The notes beneath the pieces are model-generated. The model was not told the origin of the DNA, made no database searches, and saw only the letters and a program-made list of their open reading frames with translations. Of a DNA stretch of 64,000 nt, positions 1-7,922 are shown piece by piece (position 1 is the first letter of the stretch; every line of letters starts with the position of its first letter). A program made the translations under genes and the position numbers. Source of the DNA: Salinibacterium xinjiangense (GTDB taxonomy: Bacteria > Actinomycetota > Actinomycetes > Actinomycetales > Microbacteriaceae); the NCBI RefSeq assembly GCF_014645015.1, contig NZ_BMLC01000003.1, positions 121,109-185,108 on the forward strand, given 5' to 3'.

Positions 1-699
1 GCGCGCGCTCGCACGGCTGCGCGCGACGACGTCAGCGGATGCCGTCACCCCGCCATCGATGTAGACGACCCCGTCGGCCATCTCGTCGAGTTCGGCGAGC
101 ACATGGCTCGAGACCAGGATCGTCTTGCCCTCTGCGGCCAGCCGACGCACGAGAACCCGCAGGTGAGTGCGAGCTCCAGGGTCGAGTCCGGATGCCGGCT
201 CATCGAGCAGCAGTACTTCCGGGTTGTGCACGAGGGCTCGCGCCAGGCTCAGTCGCTGCTTCTGCCCGCGCGACAGCACCCGGGTGGGGCTCGAGGCGAG
301 TTCGGCAAGGTCGACGATACTGACGAGTTCGCCTGCGCGGGCCGACGCCGCGGGGAGGTCCATCCCGTACATTCTCGCGGTGTATTCGAGGGTGCTCCGT
401 ACGCTCAGGTTGGCCCACGAGCCGAGCACATCGGGCATCCAGCCCATGCGCGAGCGCACCTCCGCCGTGGCATCCATGGGGTCGAATCCTGCGATCCGGA
501 TGCTGCCACCTTCCGGCTGCAGCAGTGACGCCAGCATGAGCATGAGCGTCGTCTTGCCCGAGCCGTTGGGGCCGATCAGGCCGGTCACGGTGCCGGGCAT
601 GGCGGTGAAGCTCGCGTCCCTGACCGCGTGGACGCTGCCGAATGACCTGCGGACGTGGTCGACGACAATGCCGCCAGACACTAGTTGAGCAACCGTCAT
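1..699 (-). CDS. ABC transporter ATP-binding protein (3' part outside window)
   Basis: The reading frame is open from ATG at 699 down to the window edge (233 codons), so the C-terminus is missing. It shows a complete ABC ATPase core: Walker A GPNGSGKTT at residues 43-51, a signature loop LSRGQKQRLS near 145, Walker B VLLLDEP followed by ASGLDP, and an H-loop SSH. The signature has R in place of the second G of LSGGQ, which is common in drug/lipid-type exporters of the DrrA/CcmA class. It would energise a membrane permease, probably encoded beyond position 1. The substrate cannot be told from this part. The start is followed at once by conserved sequence, so it is likely correct. Confidence 0.9.
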   Translation of the reverse strand, partial: MTVAQLVSGGIVVDHVRRSFGSVHAVRDASFTAMPGTVTGLIGPNGSGKTTLMLMLASLLQPEGGSIRIAGFDPMDATAEVRSRMGWMPDVLGSWANLSVRSTLEYTARMYGMDLPAASARAGELVSIVDLAELASSPTRVLSRGQKQRLSLARALVHNPEVLLLDEPASGLDPGARTHLRVLVRRLAAEGKTILVSSHVLAELDEMADGVVYIDGGVTASADVVARSRASAR

Positions 700-759
700 G
701 GCGCCGAGCTTAGTGGAGCGTGGCGGCTTCACGGGAGCCAGGTTCCGCACGCCCGTCGC

Positions 760-1377
760 TCACGCCCGGCTGATGAATTCCCGGATGCCCGGGGTGGCAA
801 TGATCGCGAAAACCAGCAGATTGAGCGCCACCGATCCCCAGAACGCCCGGCGGAAGCTTGCCTTCCTGGTCTTATGGCGAAAAAGTTGCTGCGCGATGAT
901 CGCCCCCGGCCAGCCGCCGATAAAACCCATCACGAGCAGTGTGGCTTCGGAGACTCGCCACCGGCCCGATCGGGCGCGCAGCTTGTCGACTCCGTATGCG
1001 ATGAAGGTCACCGCGCTCATCACCGCATAGACAGTGATCATTCCGATGTGTAGTGCAGCGACGGAGTTCGAGAGGATGATCGCGCCGACGAACAGCGCGA
1101 CGACGACGAACCCGAGCACGGCACCGCGGCCAGCGGGTCTGGGTGTGCTCGGCCTGACCAGCCCGGTTCCTCGGACATCCAGCGCCTGGATGCGACCGTT
1201 GCGGCCGGGACCGAGTCGGAATTCGAGCGGGTCGCCCACCTGGGGTCGCCCGTTGATGGAGGCGAAGGCCCGAATGTGCACGAATACGTTTCGTGACCCG
1301 TTCGCCGGTCGGATGAACCCGAATCCCCTGTCGTCGTTCCACGAGATGAGTGTTCCGTCGAGTCGCGCGCCAGGCAT
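760..1377 (-). CDS. Cold-shock domain / DUF1294 membrane protein
   Basis: 205 residues. The N-terminus (about 5-65) is a cold-shock (OB-fold) domain with the two RNA-binding motifs, GFGFI and VFVHI. After a basic Pro/Arg linker come hydrophobic segments at about 85-105 and 110-130 and a DUF1294 domain with the typical KLRARSGRWRVSE and GGWPGA motifs (about 130-200). The CSD-DUF1294 fusion is a known bacterial architecture; it tethers a nucleic-acid binding domain to the membrane, with unknown function. It is read toward lower coordinates, away from the remnants at 1.5-2 kb, with a 60-nt gap to the ABC gene. Confidence 0.88.
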   Translation of the reverse strand: MPGARLDGTLISWNDDRGFGFIRPANGSRNVFVHIRAFASINGRPQVGDPLEFRLGPGRNGRIQALDVRGTGLVRPSTPRPAGRGAVLGFVVVALFVGAIILSNSVAALHIGMITVYAVMSAVTFIAYGVDKLRARSGRWRVSEATLLVMGFIGGWPGAIIAQQLFRHKTRKASFRRAFWGSVALNLLVFAIIATPGIREFISRA

Positions 1378-1549
1378 GCGCCGATACTAGGCGGGCCGGG
1401 CTATCGACCGGTTCGTCACCACGCCGAAACGCTGACGTCCAGCCATTCGCCGAGCGCCACGGTCCCGGCCCGCACCATCGTGTCGTCTTGCGCCACGCTG
1501 GGGAGCAACCCGTGCACCGCGTTGACCGTGAGCCTGTCGCGCTCGCAGT

Positions 1550-1792
1550 TTGGGCTTGCGACTCGGGCTCGCGATCTGGGGTCGCCTTCTCGGCCGGGTG
1601 ACCGGCAGACGGTTCCGGATGCTGTGGCTGAAAGTCAATCGCAGCACCTCCGCCGTCGCGACTCTCGCCGAAGTCGGCGTGCTGAAGCCCTACATCGACT
1701 GCGTGCTGCCGCTCACAGAGACCACGTTCGCGATGAAACGATTCGGAGCCGCCCAGCACCGAGGCAAGATCGTGATCGGCGTGGCCGAGTGA
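1550..1792 (+). pseudogene. Remnant: C-terminus of NADP-dependent quinone oxidoreductase
   Basis: About 80 codons resemble the last quarter of zinc-independent MDR/quinone oxidoreductases: a basic-hydrophobic stretch (LGLAIWGRLL), then a segment reading VNRSTSAVATLAEVGVLKPY, then the usual tail with KRFGAAQHRGKIVIGV. The nucleotide-binding and catalytic parts are absent; the frame is closed by a TGA at 1529-1531, and no continuing homology is visible upstream. The TTG at 1550 is only the first possible start. I read it as a decayed gene end rather than a functional small protein. Recognition is by eye. Confidence 0.6.
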
Positions 1793-1802
1793 CGATCTCC
1801 AC

Positions 1803-1982
1803 ATGCACCTTCACCACTGCGCCGGTGAGACGGGGTCAATAGGCGGGAGCGCCGAGCACCCTTCGATCTTCCCGGACCCGAGAGTGGGCGCCATTGTTCT
1901 TTCGATCGGGAAGGCGGTGCGCAGTGCCAAGGGTATCGACGTCGGCAGTCACCTCGAGGTGACGGTCGAAACTGTGGAGTAG
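1803..1982 (+). pseudogene. Remnant: C-terminus of DUF1905 protein
   Basis: A 59-codon frame beginning at ATG 1803. From about residue 21 it reads IFPDPRVGAIVLSIGKAV and ends ...VGSHLEVTVETVE, which matches the last 40 residues of DUF1905 proteins (FPD..VGAYVLPVKAAVRKAEG..VGD.V.V). The first ~20 codons do not resemble the family, and the N-terminal half of the domain (about 60 residues) is missing, so it looks truncated. It lies directly after the oxidoreductase remnant, giving a patch of two gene tails between 1.5 and 2 kb. Confidence 0.6.
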
Positions 1983-2060
1983 GTGAGCCATCATCATGAC
2001 CTCCTTTCTGGGGTGATCGCATCTCTGGTGGTGATAGGCCGTGCCCCATATCGTCAGATT

Positions 2061-2660
2061 GTGGTGAATCCTGGGGACACGCGCACCGATGGAGTGACGT
2101 TCGACCTTGTGCTCGCCGCTGCGCAATCGGGTGCAGCGTGGGCAAGCGCGACGTTGTGGCGCGAGTATGCGCCCAGCGTCGTCGGGTTCGCTCGCGGCCG
2201 CGGAGCCAGGGATCCTGATGATCTTGCCAGCGACGTGTTCCTCGCTGTCTTCGACACGTTGTCGACGTTCACCGGAACCGAGTCTGAGTTCCGGTCGTAC
2301 CTGTTCTCCATCGCCTACCGCCGAGTTGTGGATGAGATGCGCCAGCGCTCTCGACGAGGCGAACCTGCGCAATGGCTGCCTGAAAACGACCTGCGATCTG
2401 AACCGAGCGCAGAGGATGCCGCCGACCTCAGATCATCCGACGAGTCTGTTCTCGCTCTCTTCGACTTCCTGCCGGTGGACCAGCGCAACGTCATGGTGCT
2501 GCGGATCGTGTCGGACCTCACCATCGAACAGATTGCCGACGTGCTCGGTAAGAAGACGGGTGCCGTCAAGTCGCTGCAGAAGCGGGCAATCGACTCACTC
2601 CGGAAAAAAATTTTCGCGAAGCCGTACCCTTTTCGACCCCTCGAACGATTACCCGTGTGA
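2061..2660 (+). CDS. ECF-type RNA polymerase sigma factor
   Basis: About 199 residues from GTG 2061. The region-2 helix pair (DPDDLASDVFLAVFDTL, then FRSYLFSIAYRRVVDEMRQR) and a region-4 helix-turn-helix (DQRNVMVLRIVSDLTIEQIA... GAVKSLQKRAIDSLRKK) are clear. It would direct RNA polymerase to a stress or envelope regulon. The frame is open back to GTG 1983, but residues encoded at 1983-2060 do not resemble the family and no good ribosome site precedes either start, so the start is uncertain. The next gene begins one base after its stop, suggesting an operon with a partner that may control it. Confidence 0.88.
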   Translation: MVNPGDTRTDGVTFDLVLAAAQSGAAWASATLWREYAPSVVGFARGRGARDPDDLASDVFLAVFDTLSTFTGTESEFRSYLFSIAYRRVVDEMRQRSRRGEPAQWLPENDLRSEPSAEDAADLRSSDESVLALFDFLPVDQRNVMVLRIVSDLTIEQIADVLGKKTGAVKSLQKRAIDSLRKKIFAKPYPFRPLERLPV

Positions 2661-2661
2661 G

Positions 2662-3435
2662 ATGAAAACCACAACGAAACCCGGTAGCGACGCTTGCGAG
2701 CTCGCTCACGGTCGCCTGCCTGCACGCCCTGATCTGGACTCGCTGGCTGACCTGCTCACGGCATATCGCAGCGCGGCAATCGGGCCTGCGCCACAACCGT
2801 CAGCAGCTCTCAGTGCACGAGCGGACCTGACCGCGACTCCTCTTGCCATGCAAAGCAACGTCATCGCGAGCGGAATACCCACCAACGGCGCAACCGGTCG
2901 GGCAGTCAGGGGGCTGTTCGGTCTGGGCGTCACTGTGGCGATTGTCTTGGGTGCAGCGGGGGCTGCAGCCGCAGCGAGCATGGGAACAGCCGGGCTGCTT
3001 CCCCCGGGAGCACAGGATGTGTTCGATCAGGTCGTCTCCGACAGTGAACCGCTAAGGGCAGTGGGCGTCGAGGCGACCGATCAGGGGGAAGCGCCCGGCG
3101 TACCTGCCGTCATCACTTCCACGCCCGTGCCCACTGGTGACGCTCCTGCCAGGGGGTTAAGCGACGACGAGGGCGAAGACGCCGACTCACGTCACGAGAG
3201 CGGCACGGGTAATTCGGGCCATAACAACGGCATCGGCAGCTCGGGTGAAGACAACGGGTTCGGAAATTCCGGCAAGCACAACGGGACCCCGAGCGACGAC
3301 GATTCCGATGAGAGCGAGGAAGATTCCAAGGGGAGCGACCTCGACTCCGATGAGAGCACCGGGAAGTCGCACGCGAAGAACGGCGGCTCCGGCGAGAACA
3401 ACAGTGGCGGGAATTCGAGCAAGGACGACGACTAG
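2662..3435 (+). CDS. Single-pass membrane protein with acidic repetitive exterior; possible anti-sigma
   Basis: 257 residues starting at ATG 2662, one base after the sigma factor stop, so translation is probably coupled. Residues 1-80 are soluble and presumed cytoplasmic, 83-108 form one Ala/Gly-rich membrane helix, and 160-257 are rich in D, S, G, N and E. Within this tail a 9-residue unit occurs three times (GNSGHNNGI, GSSGEDNGF, GNSGKHNGT, about residues 183-209). No zinc anti-sigma motif (HxxxCxxC) is present. Position and topology suggest a regulator or sensor for the sigma factor, but that is inference; I do not recognise the family. Confidence 0.8.
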   Translation: MKTTTKPGSDACELAHGRLPARPDLDSLADLLTAYRSAAIGPAPQPSAALSARADLTATPLAMQSNVIASGIPTNGATGRAVRGLFGLGVTVAIVLGAAGAAAAASMGTAGLLPPGAQDVFDQVVSDSEPLRAVGVEATDQGEAPGVPAVITSTPVPTGDAPARGLSDDEGEDADSRHESGTGNSGHNNGIGSSGEDNGFGNSGKHNGTPSDDDSDESEEDSKGSDLDSDESTGKSHAKNGGSGENNSGGNSSKDDD

Positions 3436-3437
3436 CC

Positions 3438-3458
3438 CACCCTGCTCAACTCAGGGTG
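3438..3458. terminator. Hairpin between convergent genes
   Basis: CACCCTG (3438-3444) and CAGGGTG (3452-3458) form a perfect 7-bp stem with a 7-nt loop, directly after the membrane protein stop at 3435 and overlapping the stop of the opposing decarboxylase at 3451. There is no T-run, so it could act as a weak bidirectional terminator. Confidence 0.5.
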
Positions 3459-4836
3459 CCGCTGCTTGGCGCATCGCGCGCTGCACGGCCTGCACCGAGG
3501 TCGCCACATCCGCAGCATCCGTCGACCAGTTGCTGACCGAGATCCGCAGGACATCGCGGCCGGACCATCGTGAGCCAGACATCCACACCTCACCGTCTGC
3601 GATGAGTGCCTGGGTGACGGTCCGGGTGCGCTCATCGCTGCCGAATGACAGGCAGACCTGTGTGAAGACGACGTCATTCAGGATTTCGATGCTCTCGATC
3701 TGCCCGAGAGCGTCGGCCAGCTCTCGCGCTCGAGCGGCCAACCCCTCGACGAGTTCAATCACGCCTGAACGGCCGAGTGATCTCAGCGCGGCCCACACCG
3801 GAATCCCGCGTCCGCGTCGCGACAGCTCGGGAACCAGCTCGAAAGGGTCTGGTGGGCCGTCAGCCCGCTGGATCAGGTAGCTCGTGTGGGCGCCGAAAGC
3901 GGTGCGGGCAGCGGTCGGATCTGCGACGATCGCGACTCCGCAGTCGTAGGGCACGTTGAGGGTCTTGTGGGCATCCGTCGCCCAGGAGTCGGCGTCGTCG
4001 AGACCGTCGAGCTCCGTTGCCCAGCGGGGGCTCGCTGCTGCCCATAGCCCGAACGCGCCATCCACATGCACCCAGGCGCTGTTCTCGTGGGCAATCTCGA
4101 TGCAATCGCGCATCGGATCGAAAGCACCCGAGTGCAGGTTGCCCGCCTGGAGTGCGACCATCACTGGCCCGTCGGTCTCGGCCAGGGCGAGAGCGAGCGA
4201 GTCCGGGCGCAGTCGACCCTGCGCATCTGATTCCACCAGTTGCGGCATCCCGAGCCCCAGGTAGCGCAGCGCGAGCTCCACCGAGGCGTGCACCTCGGCG
4301 CCGGCGAGCACTGTCACCTTCGGCGCACCCTGCAGTCCGCGGGTATTGAGATCCCAGCCGACCCTGTGCAGCACATCGCCGCGGCCTGCAGCGAGTCCCA
4401 CCATGTTCGCCATCGTGCCACCGGTGGTGAACCCCACAGCGGCGGCTGCTGGAAGGTGCAGGGCCTCAAGGAGCCAGGATCCTGCGGTCTCCTCGATCGC
4501 GGCAGCGGCGGGCGTCGCGTACCGCAGCCCGGCGTTCTGATCCCAGGCGCTGACAAGCCAGTCAGCGGCAAGCGCGGCTGGCAGCGTGCCGCCCATCACC
4601 CAACCGAAGAACTTCCCCGAAGGAATCGCCATCAGGCCCGGTTCGGCCTTCCGAGCCAGTTCATCGACCACCGCAGCAGCACTCGTGGGACCATCCGGCA
4701 GGGGACCGGCGAAATCCAGTTCATCTGCGGTCAGGGTGGGGCGCACCGGACGACCGGGCACGGAGTCGAGCCAGTCGAGGGCATGCCGGTGCGAACGGCC
4801 TAGCGCATCGCGATACTCTTCAGGGTCGAACGACAT
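3451..4836 (-). CDS. PLP-dependent decarboxylase, group II-like
   Basis: 461 residues, the usual length for aromatic-amino-acid/glutamate-type group II decarboxylases. The frame shows the phosphate-binding GFTTGGTMANMVGLAAGR, the cofactor Asp-Ala segment VHVDGAFGLWAA, and the Schiff-base lysine in DSWATDAHKTLNVPYDCG. It would use pyridoxal phosphate to decarboxylate, or otherwise cleave, an amino acid in the cytoplasm. The substrate is not determinable here; many actinobacterial members are annotated only as aminotransferase class V or pyridoxal-dependent decarboxylases. ATG at 4834-4836 is the chosen start. The gene stands alone, convergent with the sigma operon. Confidence 0.88.
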   Translation of the reverse strand: MSFDPEEYRDALGRSHRHALDWLDSVPGRPVRPTLTADELDFAGPLPDGPTSAAAVVDELARKAEPGLMAIPSGKFFGWVMGGTLPAALAADWLVSAWDQNAGLRYATPAAAAIEETAGSWLLEALHLPAAAAVGFTTGGTMANMVGLAAGRGDVLHRVGWDLNTRGLQGAPKVTVLAGAEVHASVELALRYLGLGMPQLVESDAQGRLRPDSLALALAETDGPVMVALQAGNLHSGAFDPMRDCIEIAHENSAWVHVDGAFGLWAAASPRWATELDGLDDADSWATDAHKTLNVPYDCGVAIVADPTAARTAFGAHTSYLIQRADGPPDPFELVPELSRRGRGIPVWAALRSLGRSGVIELVEGLAARARELADALGQIESIEILNDVVFTQVCLSFGSDERTRTVTQALIADGEVWMSGSRWSGRDVLRISVSNWSTDAADVATSVQAVQRAMRQAAAP

Positions 4837-4890
4837 GCCCCACGGTAGACCCGCGATGCGGCGAGTGGCAATGCATGATCTCTCGGGGCG

Positions 4891-5103
4891 CTAATCCTTC
4901 AGCTTGCGCAGCGCACTCCACTTATGGGCGGCCTTCGCATCGGTCTTCTCGGACTGCACGATGAATGCTGGCTCAGCGGATGACGCGGTGAACTTCTGGT
5001 TGGCGAACTCGAAGTCCTTCACCTTCCGCTCGAGGATCCTGCCGTGAGTACGGCCCTGTGACGTGTCCCAGCTGACGCGGTCTCCTACAGATAGATCTGA
5101 CAT
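4891..5103 (-). CDS. DUF2945 (hypervirulence-associated TUDOR-like) small protein
   Basis: 70 residues from the ATG at 5101-5103 (an in-frame start 27 nt upstream adds non-conserved residues). The motif VGDRVSWDTSQGRTHGRI near the start and the basic end KWSALRKLKD are typical of DUF2945, a small SH3/TUDOR-like fold found in many bacteria. Function is unknown; a nucleic-acid or protein-binding role is only suggested by the fold. Confidence 0.82.
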   Translation of the reverse strand: MSDLSVGDRVSWDTSQGRTHGRILERKVKDFEFANQKFTASSAEPAFIVQSEKTDAKAAHKWSALRKLKD

Positions 5104-5175
5104 CACCTCACGGTACGGGTTCGGGCGCACCCAGGCGAGGGCTTGACAGGTGGGGTCGGCTCCGTCCCATGAGGA

Positions 5176-6099
5176 CTAGCCGGCGGTAATACCGGTGAGT
5201 TCCTCAGACACCGTCCAGAGCCGAGCCGAGTCGGCGGTGTCCCGTGCGCGACGCGGCACATGGGCCGTAGTGGCCGCACCCCGGATCTCGAGGAATCCGT
5301 TCGGACCGTAGTAACCGCCCGGTGCGATGCCAGGGCTTGTTGCGGCGTAGAGGGAGGGCAGGATGCCCTGTGCGAGGGGCTGTAGGAATCGACCGTTCGC
5401 CCAGGCACTGATGCCGGTGAGCGCGCGACCCTGCCGAGGGCCCGCCACCTGCAGGTTTGTGGCGGTTCCGCCGGGATGCGCGGCGGTGCTCGTGATTCCC
5501 CAGCCCGCAGCGTCGCTGCGCAACTGCAACTCCCGCGCGAACATGAGGTTGGCGAGCTTCGAGAGCCCATATGCCCCGAACGGTACATAGCGCTTCACAG
5601 ACTGCAGGTCATTCCAGTCGATTCGCCCTGCACGCGCCGCCAGGCTGCTCGTGCTCGTAACCCGGGGCTTCTCGGCGGAACGTAAAGCGGGCAGGAGTTG
5701 TGCGGTGAGGGCAAATGGGCCGAGGTGGTTGCTACCGAACTGCAGCTCGAATCCGTCGGCGGTCGTCATTCGTTTCGGTGGCGCCATCACTCCCGCGTTG
5801 TTGATCAGGATGTCGACGGGTCGGCCGTCGGAGGCGATGGTCGTGGCGAACGCTGCGATGCTGTCGAGCGAGGCCAGGTCCAGCACGCGGACGTCGAGCT
5901 TCGCGCCCGGCAGCTCGCTGCGCACATGTTCTGCGGCCGCTGTTCCTTTCTCCACCGAGCGAACCGCGAGAATCACCTCGGCGCCAGCGCGCGCAAGCCT
6001 GCCGGTCAGTCCGAAACCGAGACCGCTGTTGGCGCCGGTGATGATCGCGAGCCGGCCGGTCAGGTCGGGGACGCTATCGGCGAAGGATGCTGCTGCCAT
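5176..6099 (-). CDS. Short-chain dehydrogenase/reductase, retinol-dehydrogenase-like
   Basis: 307 residues. The Rossmann nucleotide loop [11 protein letters not shown] lies near residue 20, NNAGVM near 98, and the catalytic pair in [16 protein letters not shown] (YxxxK). A C-terminal segment beyond 220 ([20 protein letters not shown]) is typical of the long oxidoreductase subgroup. The catalytic Ser is likely in VTSTSSLAA. It should reduce or oxidise a carbonyl/alcohol with NAD(P)(H); the substrate is unknown. Its stop is 73 nt upstream of the DUF2945 start on the same strand. Confidence 0.88.
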   Translation of the reverse strand: MAAASFADSVPDLTGRLAIITGANSGLGFGLTGRLARAGAEVILAVRSVEKGTAAAEHVRSELPGAKLDVRVLDLASLDSIAAFATTIASDGRPVDILINNAGVMAPPKRMTTADGFELQFGSNHLGPFALTAQLLPALRSAEKPRVTSTSSLAARAGRIDWNDLQSVKRYVPFGAYGLSKLANLMFARELQLRSDAAGWGITSTAAHPGGTATNLQVAGPRQGRALTGISAWANGRFLQPLAQGILPSLYAATSPGIAPGGYYGPNGFLEIRGAATTAHVPRRARDTADSARLWTVSEELTGITAG

Positions 6100-6204
6100 G
6101 CTGGCTCCGATCGTGGAATGTCGTTACCCCCATCCAAGCACCCGCGCGATCACCCATGCCATTCAGTAGGGGAACTGCGCATGGCGTGCGCGCGGGTCAG
6201 GTCC

Positions 6205-6399
6205 TCAGTAGTCGTCTGACGGGATGACGATCCACAGCACCACATAGACGGAGACGTTCAGTCCGCCGAACAGTACGGCCAACAGGGTGATCACTCGCAC
6301 CGTGTAGGCGGTGATGTCGAACCGGCGTGCCACCCCTGCGCAGACGCCCGCGATGACCCGGCCATCTCTCGGTCTGCCCTGCACGCCCCAGCGTCGCAC
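6205..6399 (-). CDS. PspC domain membrane protein
   Basis: 64 residues starting with GTG (6397-6399), preceded by a GGTGGAG ribosome site. The sequence reads RVIAGVCAGVARRFDI then one long membrane helix (VRVITLLAVLFGG.. VYVVLWIVIP), the hallmark of phage-shock PspC domains, which sense or buffer inner-membrane stress. This is a minimal one-domain form without an attached kinase or LiaF part. It is divergent from the gene at 6438, so the 38-nt gap must carry control signals for both. Confidence 0.85.
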   Translation of the reverse strand: MRRWGVQGRPRDGRVIAGVCAGVARRFDITAYTVRVITLLAVLFGGLNVSVYVVLWIVIPSDDY

Positions 6400-6437
6400 A
6401 CTCCACCGCGTCTGGGGTACGGCAATACAGTAGGGGT

Positions 6438-6770
6438 ATGGGTGATCTCGTAGTCGAAGTGCACGTTCCGTTGACCAAATCCACCGAGCTCGAGGAGGGC
6501 GAATACGCCTTCCCGTGGATCGACGACATCTCCGAGTTCGTGGCGAGCCTCGATGAGATGCCCAAATATGACGGCGCCACGATGCACGACGACCCCGAAG
6601 AGTGGGAGGGGCATTACCTGTTCTTCGTCAGCGGAGCATCGGAGGACGCGTTGCTGAGGGCAGCCAACGACATCAGCCAGATGAGCGGCGTTCCGGTCGG
6701 CACCTTCGCGATGGTGACCGATTCCGGCGCATCGACGTACGGTGAGGGAACCAGGGTCGAGCTCGGCTGA
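6438..6770 (+). CDS. Conserved hypothetical protein, 110 aa
   Basis: Starts at ATG 6438 after AGTAGGGGT. The protein is acidic and soluble with no signal peptide or membrane helix; it has features such as EEGEYAFPWIDDISEFVASL and a Gly-rich end. Codon use is like its neighbours, and third-position GC is high, so it is a real gene. I do not recognise a named domain. It is divergent from pspC and followed 28 nt later by a small membrane protein. Confidence 0.7.
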   Translation: MGDLVVEVHVPLTKSTELEEGEYAFPWIDDISEFVASLDEMPKYDGATMHDDPEEWEGHYLFFVSGASEDALLRAANDISQMSGVPVGTFAMVTDSGASTYGEGTRVELG

Positions 6771-6798
6771 GCCGACGTCGGCGACTAGAGTCGGTCGC

Positions 6799-7086
6799 AT
6801 GGTGCGCGTCGTGTATGAACGGTTGGCCACTCTGGCCACGGCCGTCATCGTCGCGCTCGTGGTCTCGCAGGGCGCACCTCCTGCCCTCGTCGTCGCAGGG
6901 GTGGCCGCCGTGCTCCTCGTGTCTGCCGTTCGCCGTGCGGCCATCGTGGTCGGCTCCCGTGAAGTGACCGTGGGGTCCAGGGCTCGCGCGCACAGGGAGG
7001 CCATGACCGGGATGCCCGCGCCGCGGCATCCGTCCACTGCCGGGTTGCCTCTCACCAGGGCACCGTCTGAGGGTCTCGCCGCGTAG
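6799..7086 (+). CDS. Small membrane protein (DUF6412-like)
   Basis: 95 residues from ATG 6799 (the frame is open upstream to 6742, overlapping the previous gene). Two hydrophobic stretches (about 10-25 and 28-45) are followed by a basic, Pro-rich cytoplasmic tail. Small proteins of this kind (I believe DUF6412) often precede an Oxa1/YidC paralogue in actinobacteria, as here; that association is from memory. A role with the insertase is inference. Confidence 0.65.
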   Translation: MVRVVYERLATLATAVIVALVVSQGAPPALVVAGVAAVLLVSAVRRAAIVVGSREVTVGSRARAHREAMTGMPAPRHPSTAGLPLTRAPSEGLAA

Positions 7087-7167
7087 CCAGCCACCGGGCC
7101 TCACCCAGGCTGGATTCTGCGTCGCCGCAAGACTCCTACCATCACCCTCCCTGGACAGGACTTTCTC

Positions 7168-7902
7168 ATGGACCCGTTTTCTTTTGCCCCGCTCTGGCAC
7201 ATTCTCGATGCTGCATACCGGCTCGTCGAGAGCATCGCACAGCTTCTCGAACCGTTCATCGGCTCATGGAGTGCCGGCGTCGCCATCATCGCTCTCACTC
7301 TCCTGGTGCGCATCCTGCTCATCCCCGTAGGAATCTCACAGGTCAGGGCGGAGTGGTCTGGACGCCGGATCGCCCCGAAGCTGCGGACGCTGCAGCGCAA
7401 ATACAAGAAGAACCCCGCGCTGCTGCAGAAGAAGACGATGGCGCTGTACCGGGCAGAGAATGTCAGCCCGATGGCGGGTTTCCTGCCGATGCTGCTGCAG
7501 GCGCCGGTGATCTCGATCGTCTACGCGCTCTTCATCCGCGGCACCATCGGCGGCCATGCCAACGCCCTGCTCGCGTCGACCATCGGTGGGGTGCCGCTGG
7601 GCGCATCCCTCGCTACGACCGGCGTCACCTGGCCGGGCATCTTCGTCTTCGTCGGGCTCATCGTCGTGATCGGCGCCGTCGCCTGGATGTCGCGTCTCAT
7701 CGCCCGGCGACTGGCGATCCAGCCGGTGGATGCCCCGGCCATGGCCCGACTGAACGCGGTGCTGTCGTGGCTGCCGTTCATCACGCTCGTCGTGGCCGCG
7801 GTCGTACCGCTGGCGGCCGTGATCTACCTTGCCACGACGACCACGTGGACCCTGGTAGAGCGGGCCATCCTCCGCCGAAGGTACTGGGGTGCGGTGGCCT
7901 GA
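7168..7902 (+). CDS. YidC/Oxa1-type membrane protein insertase
   Basis: 244 residues starting at ATG 7168 after GGACAGGA. It has the YidC/Oxa1 core: a first helix around 35-58 (VAIIALTLLVRILLIPVGI), the cytoplasmic coiled region with KLRTLQRKYKKNPALLQKKTMALY, the MAGFLPMLLQAPV helix, and two or three more helices up to 230. It inserts or folds inner-membrane proteins. At 244 residues it is short compared with the main actinobacterial YidC (about 320-400 residues next to rnpA/rpmH), so it is probably a second, specialised paralogue. Confidence 0.9.
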   Translation: MDPFSFAPLWHILDAAYRLVESIAQLLEPFIGSWSAGVAIIALTLLVRILLIPVGISQVRAEWSGRRIAPKLRTLQRKYKKNPALLQKKTMALYRAENVSPMAGFLPMLLQAPVISIVYALFIRGTIGGHANALLASTIGGVPLGASLATTGVTWPGIFVFVGLIVVIGAVAWMSRLIARRLAIQPVDAPAMARLNAVLSWLPFITLVVAAVVPLAAVIYLATTTTWTLVERAILRRRYWGAVA

Positions 7903-7922
7903 CGCTGCTCGGTGCCGAAAGC

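Noticed and set aside
1836-1997. Minus-strand frame with a perfect GAAAGGAGGT site before ATGATGATG
   Set aside because: It is antisense to the DUF1905-like remnant whose plus-strand reading is the recognisable protein, and the minus product matches nothing; the ribosome site may be chance. Left as unresolved rather than called.
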